A DNA stretch of 40,766 bases from an uncultured Caulobacterales bacterium (GTDB lineage: Bacteria > Pseudomonadota > Alphaproteobacteria > Caulobacterales > Maricaulaceae), in assembly GCA_938003545.1 (NCBI GenBank), contig CALKXY010000003.1:1-40766 (forward strand), given 5' to 3'. This document shows positions 27,326 through 35,128 of the stretch, piece after piece (the stretch's first letter is position 1; each line of letters opens with the position of its first letter). The notes under the pieces were generated by a model that saw only the letters and a program-made list of their open reading frames with translations, was not told the origin of the DNA and ran no database searches. Made by a program: the position numbers and the translations under genes.

Positions 27326-28380
27326 GACGCAGCCTCTAAACTCAGCGTCGCTTCGCCAACAAATGCCCCATCTTGTTCGCGAACGCCGCCAGTAGTCAAC
27401 GTGCCGCCCGCTTTAGCCATTGCGGCCTCCGCACGTGCCGCCGCGTCAAAGCTCGGATAAATAAGCCGCAAACGCAACACGCCATCTTGAGCATTATACC
27501 GCAGCTGATCGACGCGCATGTCATCAAATTCCGCAAGCCCTGAAAACAAAACGGCGGATAAATCTAAAAACCCTGTCGGCACATCGGGACCTGACTTAAC
27601 GGCCTGTGCGGCTGTGCGTCCAGGATTAGCTGGCGCGCGTTCACCCGTCGCAGATAAATAATCCGCAGCGGTTTGCGCACGTAAATCTTTAGCTTGAGTT
27701 GATGCGGCGCGGGCCTGAACACCATTCCAGATGAAAAGCGCCACAGCCGCAGAGGCCGCTAGGGCCGCAAAACGGATCAAAGTTGGCCGCGGCACATCCA
27801 CATTGGACCGTACACGATAGTCGCCTTGTAAAAGATTGACACCGCGTCCTGCTTCCACACCCTGCGCAAAAAGAGCCGCAAGTTCGATATCGCTGACGCG
27901 TGTTAGGGCCTCGTCGGTCCAATCTAAGTCTAGCGCCGCCCGCCCAGGTTCAACGGCGCGGTCAATCACGTGCAAAGCCCTGTCCCCGAGAAGTAAGTCA
28001 TAATCCGCATAGGCAGCCTTGGGACGCAAACCACCCAGAGTTTCCATCAAGCGGTCCATCACATCCGTATCGATGACGGCGAGATGCGGAGGTTGTTCAT
28101 CCGTGAGTGCAAAATGCAAGTCATCAGCCCCATTCGCAATATCATCTTCGCGTGCAAAACGAGCCATTTTCAGCTGTTGCGCGCGTCCAGCTTTCGGTAA
28201 ATCTGTTTCATAAATCCGGACAACTTGCCCCGGTAAAATGAGAATAGAATCAGAAACGGTCAACGCTGCGAGCTGCGTTACGGCCACACGCGTCGTGTCA
28301 TACCCTGCGCCCGACGGCGTTGCGACAATCGCTTCGCCCCCGTCCAAGCTAGGTAGAATTAAATATGTCGGTGCCGCCAT
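27322..28380 (-). CDS. gspL: Type II secretion protein GspL
   Basis: The 352-residue product has a cytoplasmic actin-like domain (about 1-195), a transmembrane helix (about 203-222, FAALAASAAVALFIWNGV) and a periplasmic domain with alternating strands and helices. GspL links the GspE ATPase to the periplasmic pseudopilus machinery. Its ATG overlaps the gspK stop (TAATG) and its stop overlaps gspM. Confidence 0.85.
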   Translation of the reverse strand: MAAPTYLILPSLDGGEAIVATPSGAGYDTTRVAVTQLAALTVSDSILILPGQVVRIYETDLPKAGRAQQLKMARFAREDDIANGADDLHFALTDEQPPHLAVIDTDVMDRLMETLGGLRPKAAYADYDLLLGDRALHVIDRAVEPGRAALDLDWTDEALTRVSDIELAALFAQGVEAGRGVNLLQGDYRVRSNVDVPRPTLIRFAALAASAAVALFIWNGVQARAASTQAKDLRAQTAADYLSATGERAPANPGRTAAQAVKSGPDVPTGFLDLSAVLFSGLAEFDDMRVDQLRYNAQDGVLRLRLIYPSFDAAARAEAAMAKAGGTLTTGGVREQDGAFVGEATLSLEAAS

Positions 28381-29399
28381 TAGCGCGCGTCCAATTCAAT
28401 TTCGATCTCGGGCCGGAACGTCTCTCGACCCCACCCGCGATATGTCAGGCGCGAGGCCCCCGTGTCCACCCCATCATAACGATATGTGCGAACACGTTCA
28501 GCTGGCCCAACTTGTGTTATAGCCTCAACAAAGACGGCCGTCACGTCGATGCCTATGCGTTCCACATTGACATTTTCAATCGCAAGCTCCGTAAATTTGG
28601 CATTTACCTCGTCAACATCGCCATATCCCGTCAACGGCCTATCGTTCAAAAGACTTTGCGCCGCAGGTAAAACTGTCTCGCCGCTGGATTCGCCTGAAAG
28701 CGCCGCCGCCAAGAGTAAAAGCCTTTCTGGTGGCAGGCTGTTTACATTGACGGGCGTTAAAATGCCGACAGGACCCGTGCAGACAAAGGGCTGGAACAGC
28801 GCCCAAAGATCTTCGTCCATGCCATTTAACGCGCGCATCTCATCTGGACTGCGCAGGGCGGTGTCTGCCGTGCGGTAAGGCGGGTCACGGCGCAAATATG
28901 TACCATCCTCTGCCCCGCCCGCACTCAAACGTTGATCTTTGTCCTGCCAATCCACCAGCGCATTAGACAGCGAAGACGCTTGATTTTGCGGCAGACCCAA
29001 GAGTTGCGCTAATTCCCCAAACTCCAATATTGCCGTATCATTTTTCTGGCCTGTTTCGGTCACAACGCTATTGAGATTAAAGCAATGACTCGCGTCCTTT
29101 AAGGTCAATGTGATCGCACCATCTGGCGTTGGCAAGATAAGCGGCGCATTTGCTCGAAGAAGAGCTGATTTTGCAATCGGGTCCAACGCAAGAAAATCAT
29201 TCTGCAAATATGCCAATACAAAATCTTCTGCACCGCGAGCCTGCCAATCGGCTTGTGCATAGGCGTGAGCATTGATCGTGCGTTTCACGGCCAACCGAAT
29301 ATCATCCATTAACGCAACGGTCAGCGCAGCCATCATCGCCATAATCAACAAGGTCGTCAGCAAGACAGTACCTGTTTCAGACTGTGGTTTCTGGATCAT
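28380..29399 (-). CDS. gspK: Type II secretion minor pseudopilin GspK
   Basis: The 339-residue protein starts with a prepilin-like leader and a hydrophobic helix (GTVLLTTLLIMAMMAALTVAL). As is normal for GspK it lacks the glutamate at position 5 of the mature protein. The large inserted domain with SHCFNLNSVV and QLLGLPQNQASSL (saddle-like helix region) is typical. GspK caps the pseudopilus tip with GspI and GspJ. It overlaps gspJ by four bases. Confidence 0.9.
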   Translation of the reverse strand: MIQKPQSETGTVLLTTLLIMAMMAALTVALMDDIRLAVKRTINAHAYAQADWQARGAEDFVLAYLQNDFLALDPIAKSALLRANAPLILPTPDGAITLTLKDASHCFNLNSVVTETGQKNDTAILEFGELAQLLGLPQNQASSLSNALVDWQDKDQRLSAGGAEDGTYLRRDPPYRTADTALRSPDEMRALNGMDEDLWALFQPFVCTGPVGILTPVNVNSLPPERLLLLAAALSGESSGETVLPAAQSLLNDRPLTGYGDVDEVNAKFTELAIENVNVERIGIDVTAVFVEAITQVGPAERVRTYRYDGVDTGASRLTYRGWGRETFRPEIEIELDAR

Positions 29400-30016
29400 A
29401 GACCCACCTCAAACAAATGGATCGTCACATAGCCGCGCATATCAGTAATACGTAATTCCACTGCGCCCAGATTTTCCGACAGTTCCACGGTTTGGTCATT
29501 GAGAATTGTCCAGTTTTCAAGTTGAACATCAACGTTCACAGCCCGCGCCACATAGCGCAAACGAACATCTTGTAAGTTTTCAATAATCACGCGGCCGCGC
29601 CATTGATTTAATTCCGATGGGTTTTCATGCGGCAGACTTTCGCGGATGAATTGACCATCTCGAAATATATATCGCACACGCTCTGCCTGCCCGCGCCGAG
29701 CGGCTGTTAGATTGGATCGCCCCAATCGCGTGAAACTCAACAAAGGCTCACCGTCCGTCGTGACAAGTGTCGGCTCCCGTCCACCAAACCCATCCCGTCC
29801 GGGACGTAAGTCTAACGCCGCCATATCCGCGCGTATTATTGATCGGAAGGCCGCAATATCAGCTAGCTCTGTGGAAGCTTGGTCTAAACGATCTTTCGCC
29901 GCGAAAGTTTGAAACATTGCCCCCAATGTTCCGGCACTGATGATCGCAAATATGAAAAGCGAAATCAGAACCTCAACTAGGGTGAACCCTGCGTCATATG
30001 CGGATTCGCGCTTCAT
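29396..30016 (-). CDS. gspJ: Type II secretion minor pseudopilin GspJ
   Basis: The 206-residue pseudopilin has a short leader and the processing motif DAGFTLVEVLISLFIFAI, where prepilin peptidase cuts after glycine. The remaining domain is rich in strands, with the DIAAFRSIIRADMAAL region expected for GspJ. The ATG at 30016 overlaps the gspI stop as ATGA; a TTG seven codons earlier is less likely. It overlaps gspK downstream. Confidence 0.9.
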   Translation of the reverse strand: MKRESAYDAGFTLVEVLISLFIFAIISAGTLGAMFQTFAAKDRLDQASTELADIAAFRSIIRADMAALDLRPGRDGFGGREPTLVTTDGEPLLSFTRLGRSNLTAARRGQAERVRYIFRDGQFIRESLPHENPSELNQWRGRVIIENLQDVRLRYVARAVNVDVQLENWTILNDQTVELSENLGAVELRITDMRGYVTIHLFEVGL

Positions 30017-30366
30017 TGTTGCGGCTCCGCTAACCAAGCCCGGCGCGTGATCAACATATCGTCGTCTTGCGAGACAGAGACTTGCAATTCCAACAACCCG
30101 TCTTGCGGCGTTTCACGCGTTTCAACACGCCAAATATACGCTTGTCCACCTGCGGTTTCTTCGCCAGATTTTGTTCCGATCTGCGGTCTCAGCATGCGCG
30201 CCCGAATGAGCTGATTATCCGCCACGACGCTGGCATAAGTTTTATCGGTCAGCCGCTGCGTATGGGCAACAGATTGCGTACCCGCGCGTGACAGCCCGAC
30301 AATCGCAAGTGAGAAAATCAGCAGAGCCGCCATCACTTCAACGAGGGTGAAACCAGCGTCTTTCAT
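30013..30366 (-). CDS. gspI: Type II secretion minor pseudopilin GspI
   Basis: The 117-residue pseudopilin begins MKDAGFTLVEVMAALLIFSL, with the usual cleavage site and glutamate at mature position 5, and then a short globular part (TYASVVADNQLIRARML) characteristic of GspI. It probably nucleates the pseudopilus tip with GspJ and GspK. ATGA overlaps occur on both sides. Confidence 0.9.
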   Translation of the reverse strand: MKDAGFTLVEVMAALLIFSLAIVGLSRAGTQSVAHTQRLTDKTYASVVADNQLIRARMLRPQIGTKSGEETAGGQAYIWRVETRETPQDGLLELQVSVSQDDDMLITRRAWLAEPQQ

Positions 30367-30866
30367 GGTTGAACATCAACCATAATTTTCCCGCGTGTAT
30401 TTGGAGAGAGGATGAAACGCTCGTCGCGCCCAGCAACTAATAGTTCAAAAGGCGTAACGTTTCCTGTTGCGTCGAGGTGGATCAAGGGAGGTAAGTCTTT
30501 TTTTGATTTGGCACGCGCTTTCAAGTCGATGTTTTCATTTTCGACTTTCAAATCAATACGGAATACATCCGGGAAATCACGGCGCGTTTCAGAGACCCAC
30601 TCGCCTTCATATCGAAAAAACTCAACTCCATTTTCGCTCACATCAACCGCACGCGCTTTGCCGTCGATAACACTTTCACGCGACGCAAGATTTAAGGTTG
30701 TCGCAAGTAAGTGCACTTCAGCTCGCAGAGGCGGCGTAGGCTTTGGCAAGTTTAAAACAACCAGACCCGCCGTTAACCCCAGCAGGGCCAAGACACAGAG
30801 AATTTCAACCAGAGTAAACCCGGCCTCTGTCCACTTTAGGCGTGTGTCAGATGCGGTTACTGCCAA
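30363..30866 (-). CDS. gspH: Type II secretion minor pseudopilin GspH
   Basis: The 167-residue pseudopilin has a 16-residue leader before GFTLVEILCVLALLGL. The start is the TTG at 30866, overlapping the end of gspG by ten bases, because no ATG or GTG lies between it and the pseudopilin motif; GGGA sits just upstream. The C-terminal half has strands and the DVSENGVEFFRYEGEW stretch. GspH links the tip complex to the GspG shaft. Confidence 0.85.
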   Translation of the reverse strand: MAVTASDTRLKWTEAGFTLVEILCVLALLGLTAGLVVLNLPKPTPPLRAEVHLLATTLNLASRESVIDGKARAVDVSENGVEFFRYEGEWVSETRRDFPDVFRIDLKVENENIDLKARAKSKKDLPPLIHLDATGNVTPFELLVAGRDERFILSPNTRGKIMVDVQP

Positions 30867-31282
30867 TTCCCAATATCCGCATTTTGTTCTTCGCCGCCAG
30901 GTTCGCCATCTGCACCAAGAGAATAAATATCAATTTGCGCATTCTCACCCGGGTTACGATATTGGTAGGGGTTTCCCCAAGGGTCGAGCGACATTTTCTT
31001 GATATACCCCCCCGAACGATAGGCCGCCTCATTTGCGCCAGCAGGCGGAACAGTCAGAGCCGCAAGACCTTGTTGTTCTGTCGGATAACGGTTCATATCA
31101 AGATAGAACATTTCTAACGCTGTCTCTATATTCGCAATGTCACCTTTAGCTTTTTGCACTTGCGCTTGCCCTTGAGCGGGCAAAACATTGAGCACGACAA
31201 ATGTTGTCAACAAGCCAATAATGACGAGCGTGACCATAACTTCGACAAGGGTAAATCCGTCTTCATTTGATTTATATTTCAT
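30857..31282 (-). CDS. gspG: Type II secretion major pseudopilin GspG
   Basis: The 141-residue major pseudopilin has a short leader, the processing site and helix DGFTLVEVMVTLVIIGLL, the conserved TALEMFYLDMNRYPTEQQGL segment, DPWGNPYQY and a C-terminal calcium-binding loop region (SLGADGEPGGE). It polymerises to form the pseudopilus. It is the most reliable family member in the run and confirms a type II secretion system rather than a type IV pilus. It follows gspF by 13 bases. Confidence 0.96.
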   Translation of the reverse strand: MKYKSNEDGFTLVEVMVTLVIIGLLTTFVVLNVLPAQGQAQVQKAKGDIANIETALEMFYLDMNRYPTEQQGLAALTVPPAGANEAAYRSGGYIKKMSLDPWGNPYQYRNPGENAQIDIYSLGADGEPGGEEQNADIGNWQ

Positions 31283-31295
31283 AGGTCATAGTCCT

Positions 31296-32522
31296 CTAAT
31301 AGGCCAAGGTGTTAAGCTGCAGGATAGGAAGGAAGATAGCCGCTACAACCAAGAGAACAACGCCCGCTAGCATGATAATAATTGCAGGCTCCAAAAGTGT
31401 AAGAAAAACTGTTGTTTGCGCGTTAAATTCATCTTCTAAATAATCCGCAGATTTTGCGAACATCGTGCCTGTGTCGCCCGATACTTCGCCGCCAATAACC
31501 ATTTGCGTAACCAGCGGCGGGAATACGCCCGTTTCTTTAAGAGCGGCCGACATAGGTGCACCGGACCGAACGCGTTCGACTGCCGCGCCCATAGCATCGC
31601 GCATAACCGTGTTACGCAATGTATGTTGCGCGGTTTCCATCGCCGCCAATGCAGGCGTTCCAGAGCTGATCAAGCCCGCCATAGTTCGTGAAAAACGCGC
31701 GGCATTCACATCCCTGTGCAAACGGCCCGTCAATGGTAAACGCAGTTTCAGCGCATCCCACCGCCGTCGTAAAAATGGCGTTTTCAGTCCAAATCTCACG
31801 CCAACACTTCCCGCAATGATGAGACCACAAAGTAAGAGCCCATAACGTTGTAGAAATTCAGACAACCAAATTGTGGCTATCGTCAGCGGGGGTAAACTCT
31901 GTCCAAATGTATCAAATTGCTCGACGACTTTGGGAACGACAAAAATCATCAAGACAACAACGACAATCAAAGCCACCGCACTCAATACAAGGGGGTAGGC
32001 TGTCGCGCCTGCGATCTTACGCCGGATGGCTTGGGCGGCTTCGAGATCATCCGCCAAACGCAACAGAACTTCAGGCAAACGACTGGAGGTTTCGCCCGAC
32101 GCAACCATAGCCGTATAGAGATCAGAAAAGGCCTGCGGCTGACTGCGCAATGCTTGAGACAATGTACTACCCTCGACAACTTGCGACCGGATGGACAGCA
32201 GCACGCCCTTCATAGGAGATTTTTCGAACTGCATGGCCGTGACCCGCAACGCATCTTCGACAGGCGTAGAGGCATCGATCAAAATGGCGAGCTGGCGCGT
32301 CGCTCGGGTTAGGTCTTTATGTTTAATTTTGCCTGAGCCGAATTTCCCTGCCGCCTCGACTGCACCAGAGGTAGCTTTTTTCTTGCGCGATGGGTTCAGG
32401 TCCAACGGCGTGAGTGCACGCGCGCGCAGCAAATCACGTGCTTCGCGGGCACTACCAGCCATTAATGTGCCAGAACGTTTGGCCCCGCCAGCGTCTATTG
32501 CGCTATATTCAAACGCATCCAT
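31296..32522 (-). CDS. gspF: Type II secretion inner-membrane platform protein GspF
   Basis: The 408-residue protein contains two GspF domains (ARATRQLAILIDASTPVEDAL and AARFSRTMAGLISSGTPALAA are the paired signatures) and three hydrophobic helices (near 170-195, 215-240 and at the C-terminus, IIIMLAGVVLLVVAAIFLPI). It lies at the base of the pseudopilus and couples to GspE. It is two bases downstream of gspE. Confidence 0.95.
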   Translation of the reverse strand: MDAFEYSAIDAGGAKRSGTLMAGSAREARDLLRARALTPLDLNPSRKKKATSGAVEAAGKFGSGKIKHKDLTRATRQLAILIDASTPVEDALRVTAMQFEKSPMKGVLLSIRSQVVEGSTLSQALRSQPQAFSDLYTAMVASGETSSRLPEVLLRLADDLEAAQAIRRKIAGATAYPLVLSAVALIVVVVLMIFVVPKVVEQFDTFGQSLPPLTIATIWLSEFLQRYGLLLCGLIIAGSVGVRFGLKTPFLRRRWDALKLRLPLTGRLHRDVNAARFSRTMAGLISSGTPALAAMETAQHTLRNTVMRDAMGAAVERVRSGAPMSAALKETGVFPPLVTQMVIGGEVSGDTGTMFAKSADYLEDEFNAQTTVFLTLLEPAIIIMLAGVVLLVVAAIFLPILQLNTLAY

Positions 32523-32524
32523 AT

Positions 32525-34030
32525 TTAAATAGTCTCAGCCACATGTGCGGAACAAACGCGCAGAACTTCTTCGAAACTGGTTGCGCCAGAAAGAACCGCG
32601 TCAGCCCCGCTTTGCAATAATGTCTTGCGCGATTGGAACGCGTAAGACGCCATATCCGTCTCCGACGCACCATCATGAATCATTTGCCGCAATGTATCGT
32701 CATTAATGACCATTTCATACAGGCCGAGACGGCCTTGATAGCCAATATTTTGGCACTGCATACATCCTGTTGGCTTATGGAATGTCGCGCCGGATTTCAC
32801 GCCAAGCTCTGCGCATTCAGATGCCGTCGGTTTATAGGGCAGCTTACACTGTTCACATAATTTCCGTACGAGTCTTTGCGCAACGAGCGCCGTCACAGTT
32901 GACGATAGTAAAAACGGTTCCACGCCCATATCGCGCAGACGCGCAATTGCGGCGACAGCGGAATTCGTATGAACCGTAGATAAAACAAGATGTCCCGTAA
33001 GGGCAGCTTGCACCGCAATTTCTGCTGTTTCAGGATCACGGATTTCGCCGACCATGACAACGTCAGGGTCTTGACGCAAAATAGCCCGTAGTCCTGCGGC
33101 AAAGCTCATTCCGACTTTATCATTAACCTGCGTTTGTCCAATACCATCGAGCGCATATTCCACGGGGTCTTCAACCGTTAGGATATTTCGCGTGCCGTCA
33201 TTTAACTGCGAGAGCGCACCATAAAGTGTGGTCGTCTTACCCGACCCTGTTGGACCTGTGACAAGGATGATACCATTGGGCCGCGCGAGCATAGACTGGA
33301 AATCAGTCAGCATTTCGGCATCCATGCCGAGGTCCGACAACCCAATGCCTTGGCTATCTTTCTCTAATATCCGCATCACAAGCCGTTCGCCGTGACGCGC
33401 GGGCAGCGTCGACACACGGACATCAATCTGGCGTTCGCCAAGGTTAAAGGAGAAGCGCCCATCTTGGGGAATGCGTTTATTTGCAATATCTAGACGCGCC
33501 ATAACTTTTACGCGGCTGACCAAAACAGAGGCAAGACGCGCAGGCAGCGAGAGTTTTTCGGTTAAGGTTCCATCAATGCGAAACCGAACAGACAAACGTT
33601 CTTCATAGGGTTCAACATGAATATCCGATGCGCGAGACCTGATCGCTTCTTGTAAAATTCCATTGATGAGGCGAATGACGGGCGCATCGTCAGCATCATC
33701 CAACAGGTCAGATGATTTCGGCAAGCCAGACGCCAATAAAGACAAATCTTCAGGGTCGCCAATCGCGGCATCGGCGGAACTATTCAAATCAGACTGCGCA
33801 TAGGTTTTGGCAATCAAGTTTGAAAACGCTCCCGCGTCCATTGGCTCGGGTCGAATGGGGCGGCCAAAAACGCGGCGCGCTTCAAGTAGGGCCTCGCGCG
33901 CGGCCCCGGGGCGATGCGCCAGAACAGGAACGCCGCCTGTACCTTCAGCCACAACAATCCCATGCAAACGCGCAAAGGCGTATGACAGCGGAGGTGCGCT
34001 AGGCGCAATCACGAGAGTTTCAGCTTCCAT
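32525..34030 (-). CDS. gspE: Type II secretion assembly ATPase GspE
   Basis: The 501-residue hexameric ATPase drives pseudopilus assembly. It has an N-terminal GspE domain (about 1-100), the N2 domain with SDIHVEPYEE, Walker A GPTGSGKTTT (259-268), aspartate box and Walker B VVMVGEIRDPETAEIA, histidine box, and a zinc module with C392, C395, C423 and C426. All catalytic motifs are present. It is the first gene of the nine-gene run; gspC, gspD, gspN and the prepilin peptidase must lie elsewhere. It diverges from the ABC transporter genes. Confidence 0.96.
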   Translation of the reverse strand: MEAETLVIAPSAPPLSYAFARLHGIVVAEGTGGVPVLAHRPGAAREALLEARRVFGRPIRPEPMDAGAFSNLIAKTYAQSDLNSSADAAIGDPEDLSLLASGLPKSSDLLDDADDAPVIRLINGILQEAIRSRASDIHVEPYEERLSVRFRIDGTLTEKLSLPARLASVLVSRVKVMARLDIANKRIPQDGRFSFNLGERQIDVRVSTLPARHGERLVMRILEKDSQGIGLSDLGMDAEMLTDFQSMLARPNGIILVTGPTGSGKTTTLYGALSQLNDGTRNILTVEDPVEYALDGIGQTQVNDKVGMSFAAGLRAILRQDPDVVMVGEIRDPETAEIAVQAALTGHLVLSTVHTNSAVAAIARLRDMGVEPFLLSSTVTALVAQRLVRKLCEQCKLPYKPTASECAELGVKSGATFHKPTGCMQCQNIGYQGRLGLYEMVINDDTLRQMIHDGASETDMASYAFQSRKTLLQSGADAVLSGATSFEEVLRVCSAHVAETI

Positions 34031-34122
34031 ATAACATTAGCCTAGCGTGTTGAACCCGCGCAGGGAAGCGGTAGCAGGTGATAATTCAGAAACCTTTATA
34101 CGATTTCTTTAAAACTCAAGCC

Positions 34123-34157
34123 TTATCGTTAATCGATATTTTTGTTGTTTTTCGATA
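34123..34157. promoter_or_regulatory. TATCG-type operator upstream of the ABC-M1 genes
   Basis: TATCG-TTAAT-CGATA (34124-34138) has the same half sites and the same five-base spacing as the inverted repeat at 7422-7436, and a further CGATA lies at 34153-34157. The last half site falls where the -35 of a plus-strand promoter would be, if GATATT at 34173-34178 is its -10. The gspE start is on the other side, so the site could affect both directions. The 183-base gap holds no gene. Confidence 0.45.
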
Positions 34158-34213
34158 TGTCGCATGCTTAGAGATATTACTTGCATAAATCACTTCGTGT
34201 TCAGGGGAATGCT

Positions 34214-35128
34214 ATGTTGTCCATTTCAAACATCTCAAAAAGTTTTGGGGATCTACACGCGTTAAAAGGCGTGTCACTCAACTTAGAGCCGGGCCTATTT
34301 GGTTTACTTGGCCCCAATGGCGCAGGAAAATCAACATTAATGCGGACACTGGCAACGCTACAACAACCTGACACGGGTTCGATTTCATTGGGCGGCGTCG
34401 ATATTCTGGCTAACCCCAATGCTATGCGGTCCACTCTAGGTTACTTACCTCAAGATTTCGGTGTGTATCCTCGCATGAGCGCGAAAGCCTTATTGGACCA
34501 CATTGCTGTCTTGAAAGGTATCGAGCCGAAAAAAGAGCGCGAAGCTCAAATTTTATCTCTTCTGAAAAACGTCAATTTACTCAAACATAGCTCGGCCAAT
34601 GTTTCGACCTATTCTGGCGGTATGCGTCAACGTTTCGGCGTAGCACAGGCGATGTTGGGCGACCCTAAAGTCCTGATCGTGGATGAACCAACAGCAGGCC
34701 TTGATCCATTTGAACGCCAACGTTTCCTCGACCTTTTGGCTGAAGCGAGCAAAGATAAAATCATCATTCTGTCCACCCATATAGTGGAAGACGTGCGGGA
34801 CCTATGTTCCGATATGGCAATCATGGGAGCAGGTGAAATCATCGCGCGCGGGGCGCCAGAAGATTTAATCAAAACAATCGACGGGCGTGTGTGGCGTCAT
34901 GTAATGGACAAAGCCGAGGCCGAAAAATTCGCTGGCGTCGCAGGTTTCCTCAATAAACGTCAAAAACGGGGTCAGACAGAAGTGTCAATGTTAGGCCTAG
35001 ACTTTAACGACGCGCCGCCTGCCCCTGGTTTTGTCAAAGCTGACGTGAACCTTGAAGACGCCTATTTTGCATTTCTAAATGGGCATGTGACACAATCTCA
35101 AATGGGAGCCTCGGTACATGCTGCGTAA
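34214..35128 (+). CDS. ABC transporter ATP-binding protein
   Basis: The 304-residue ATPase has Walker A GPNGAGKST, the STYSGGMRQRFGVAQA signature, Walker B VLIVDEPTAGLDP and a C-terminal extension of about 90 residues. It belongs to the drug/peptide-type exporter ATPases with separate permeases. The ATG at 34214 is preferred to an upstream TTG because AGGGGA lies seven bases before it and the ABC fold begins at once. The stop overlaps the start of the permease-peptidase gene by 11 bases, so the two products surely act together. Confidence 0.93.
   Translation: MLSISNISKSFGDLHALKGVSLNLEPGLFGLLGPNGAGKSTLMRTLATLQQPDTGSISLGGVDILANPNAMRSTLGYLPQDFGVYPRMSAKALLDHIAVLKGIEPKKEREAQILSLLKNVNLLKHSSANVSTYSGGMRQRFGVAQAMLGDPKVLIVDEPTAGLDPFERQRFLDLLAEASKDKIIILSTHIVEDVRDLCSDMAIMGAGEIIARGAPEDLIKTIDGRVWRHVMDKAEAEKFAGVAGFLNKRQKRGQTEVSMLGLDFNDAPPAPGFVKADVNLEDAYFAFLNGHVTQSQMGASVHAA

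Noticed and set aside
34181-34213. Longer N-terminus for the ABC ATPase from a TTG at 34181
   Set aside because: It has no ribosome site and would begin inside the proposed promoter; the ATG at 34214 has AGGGGA at good spacing.
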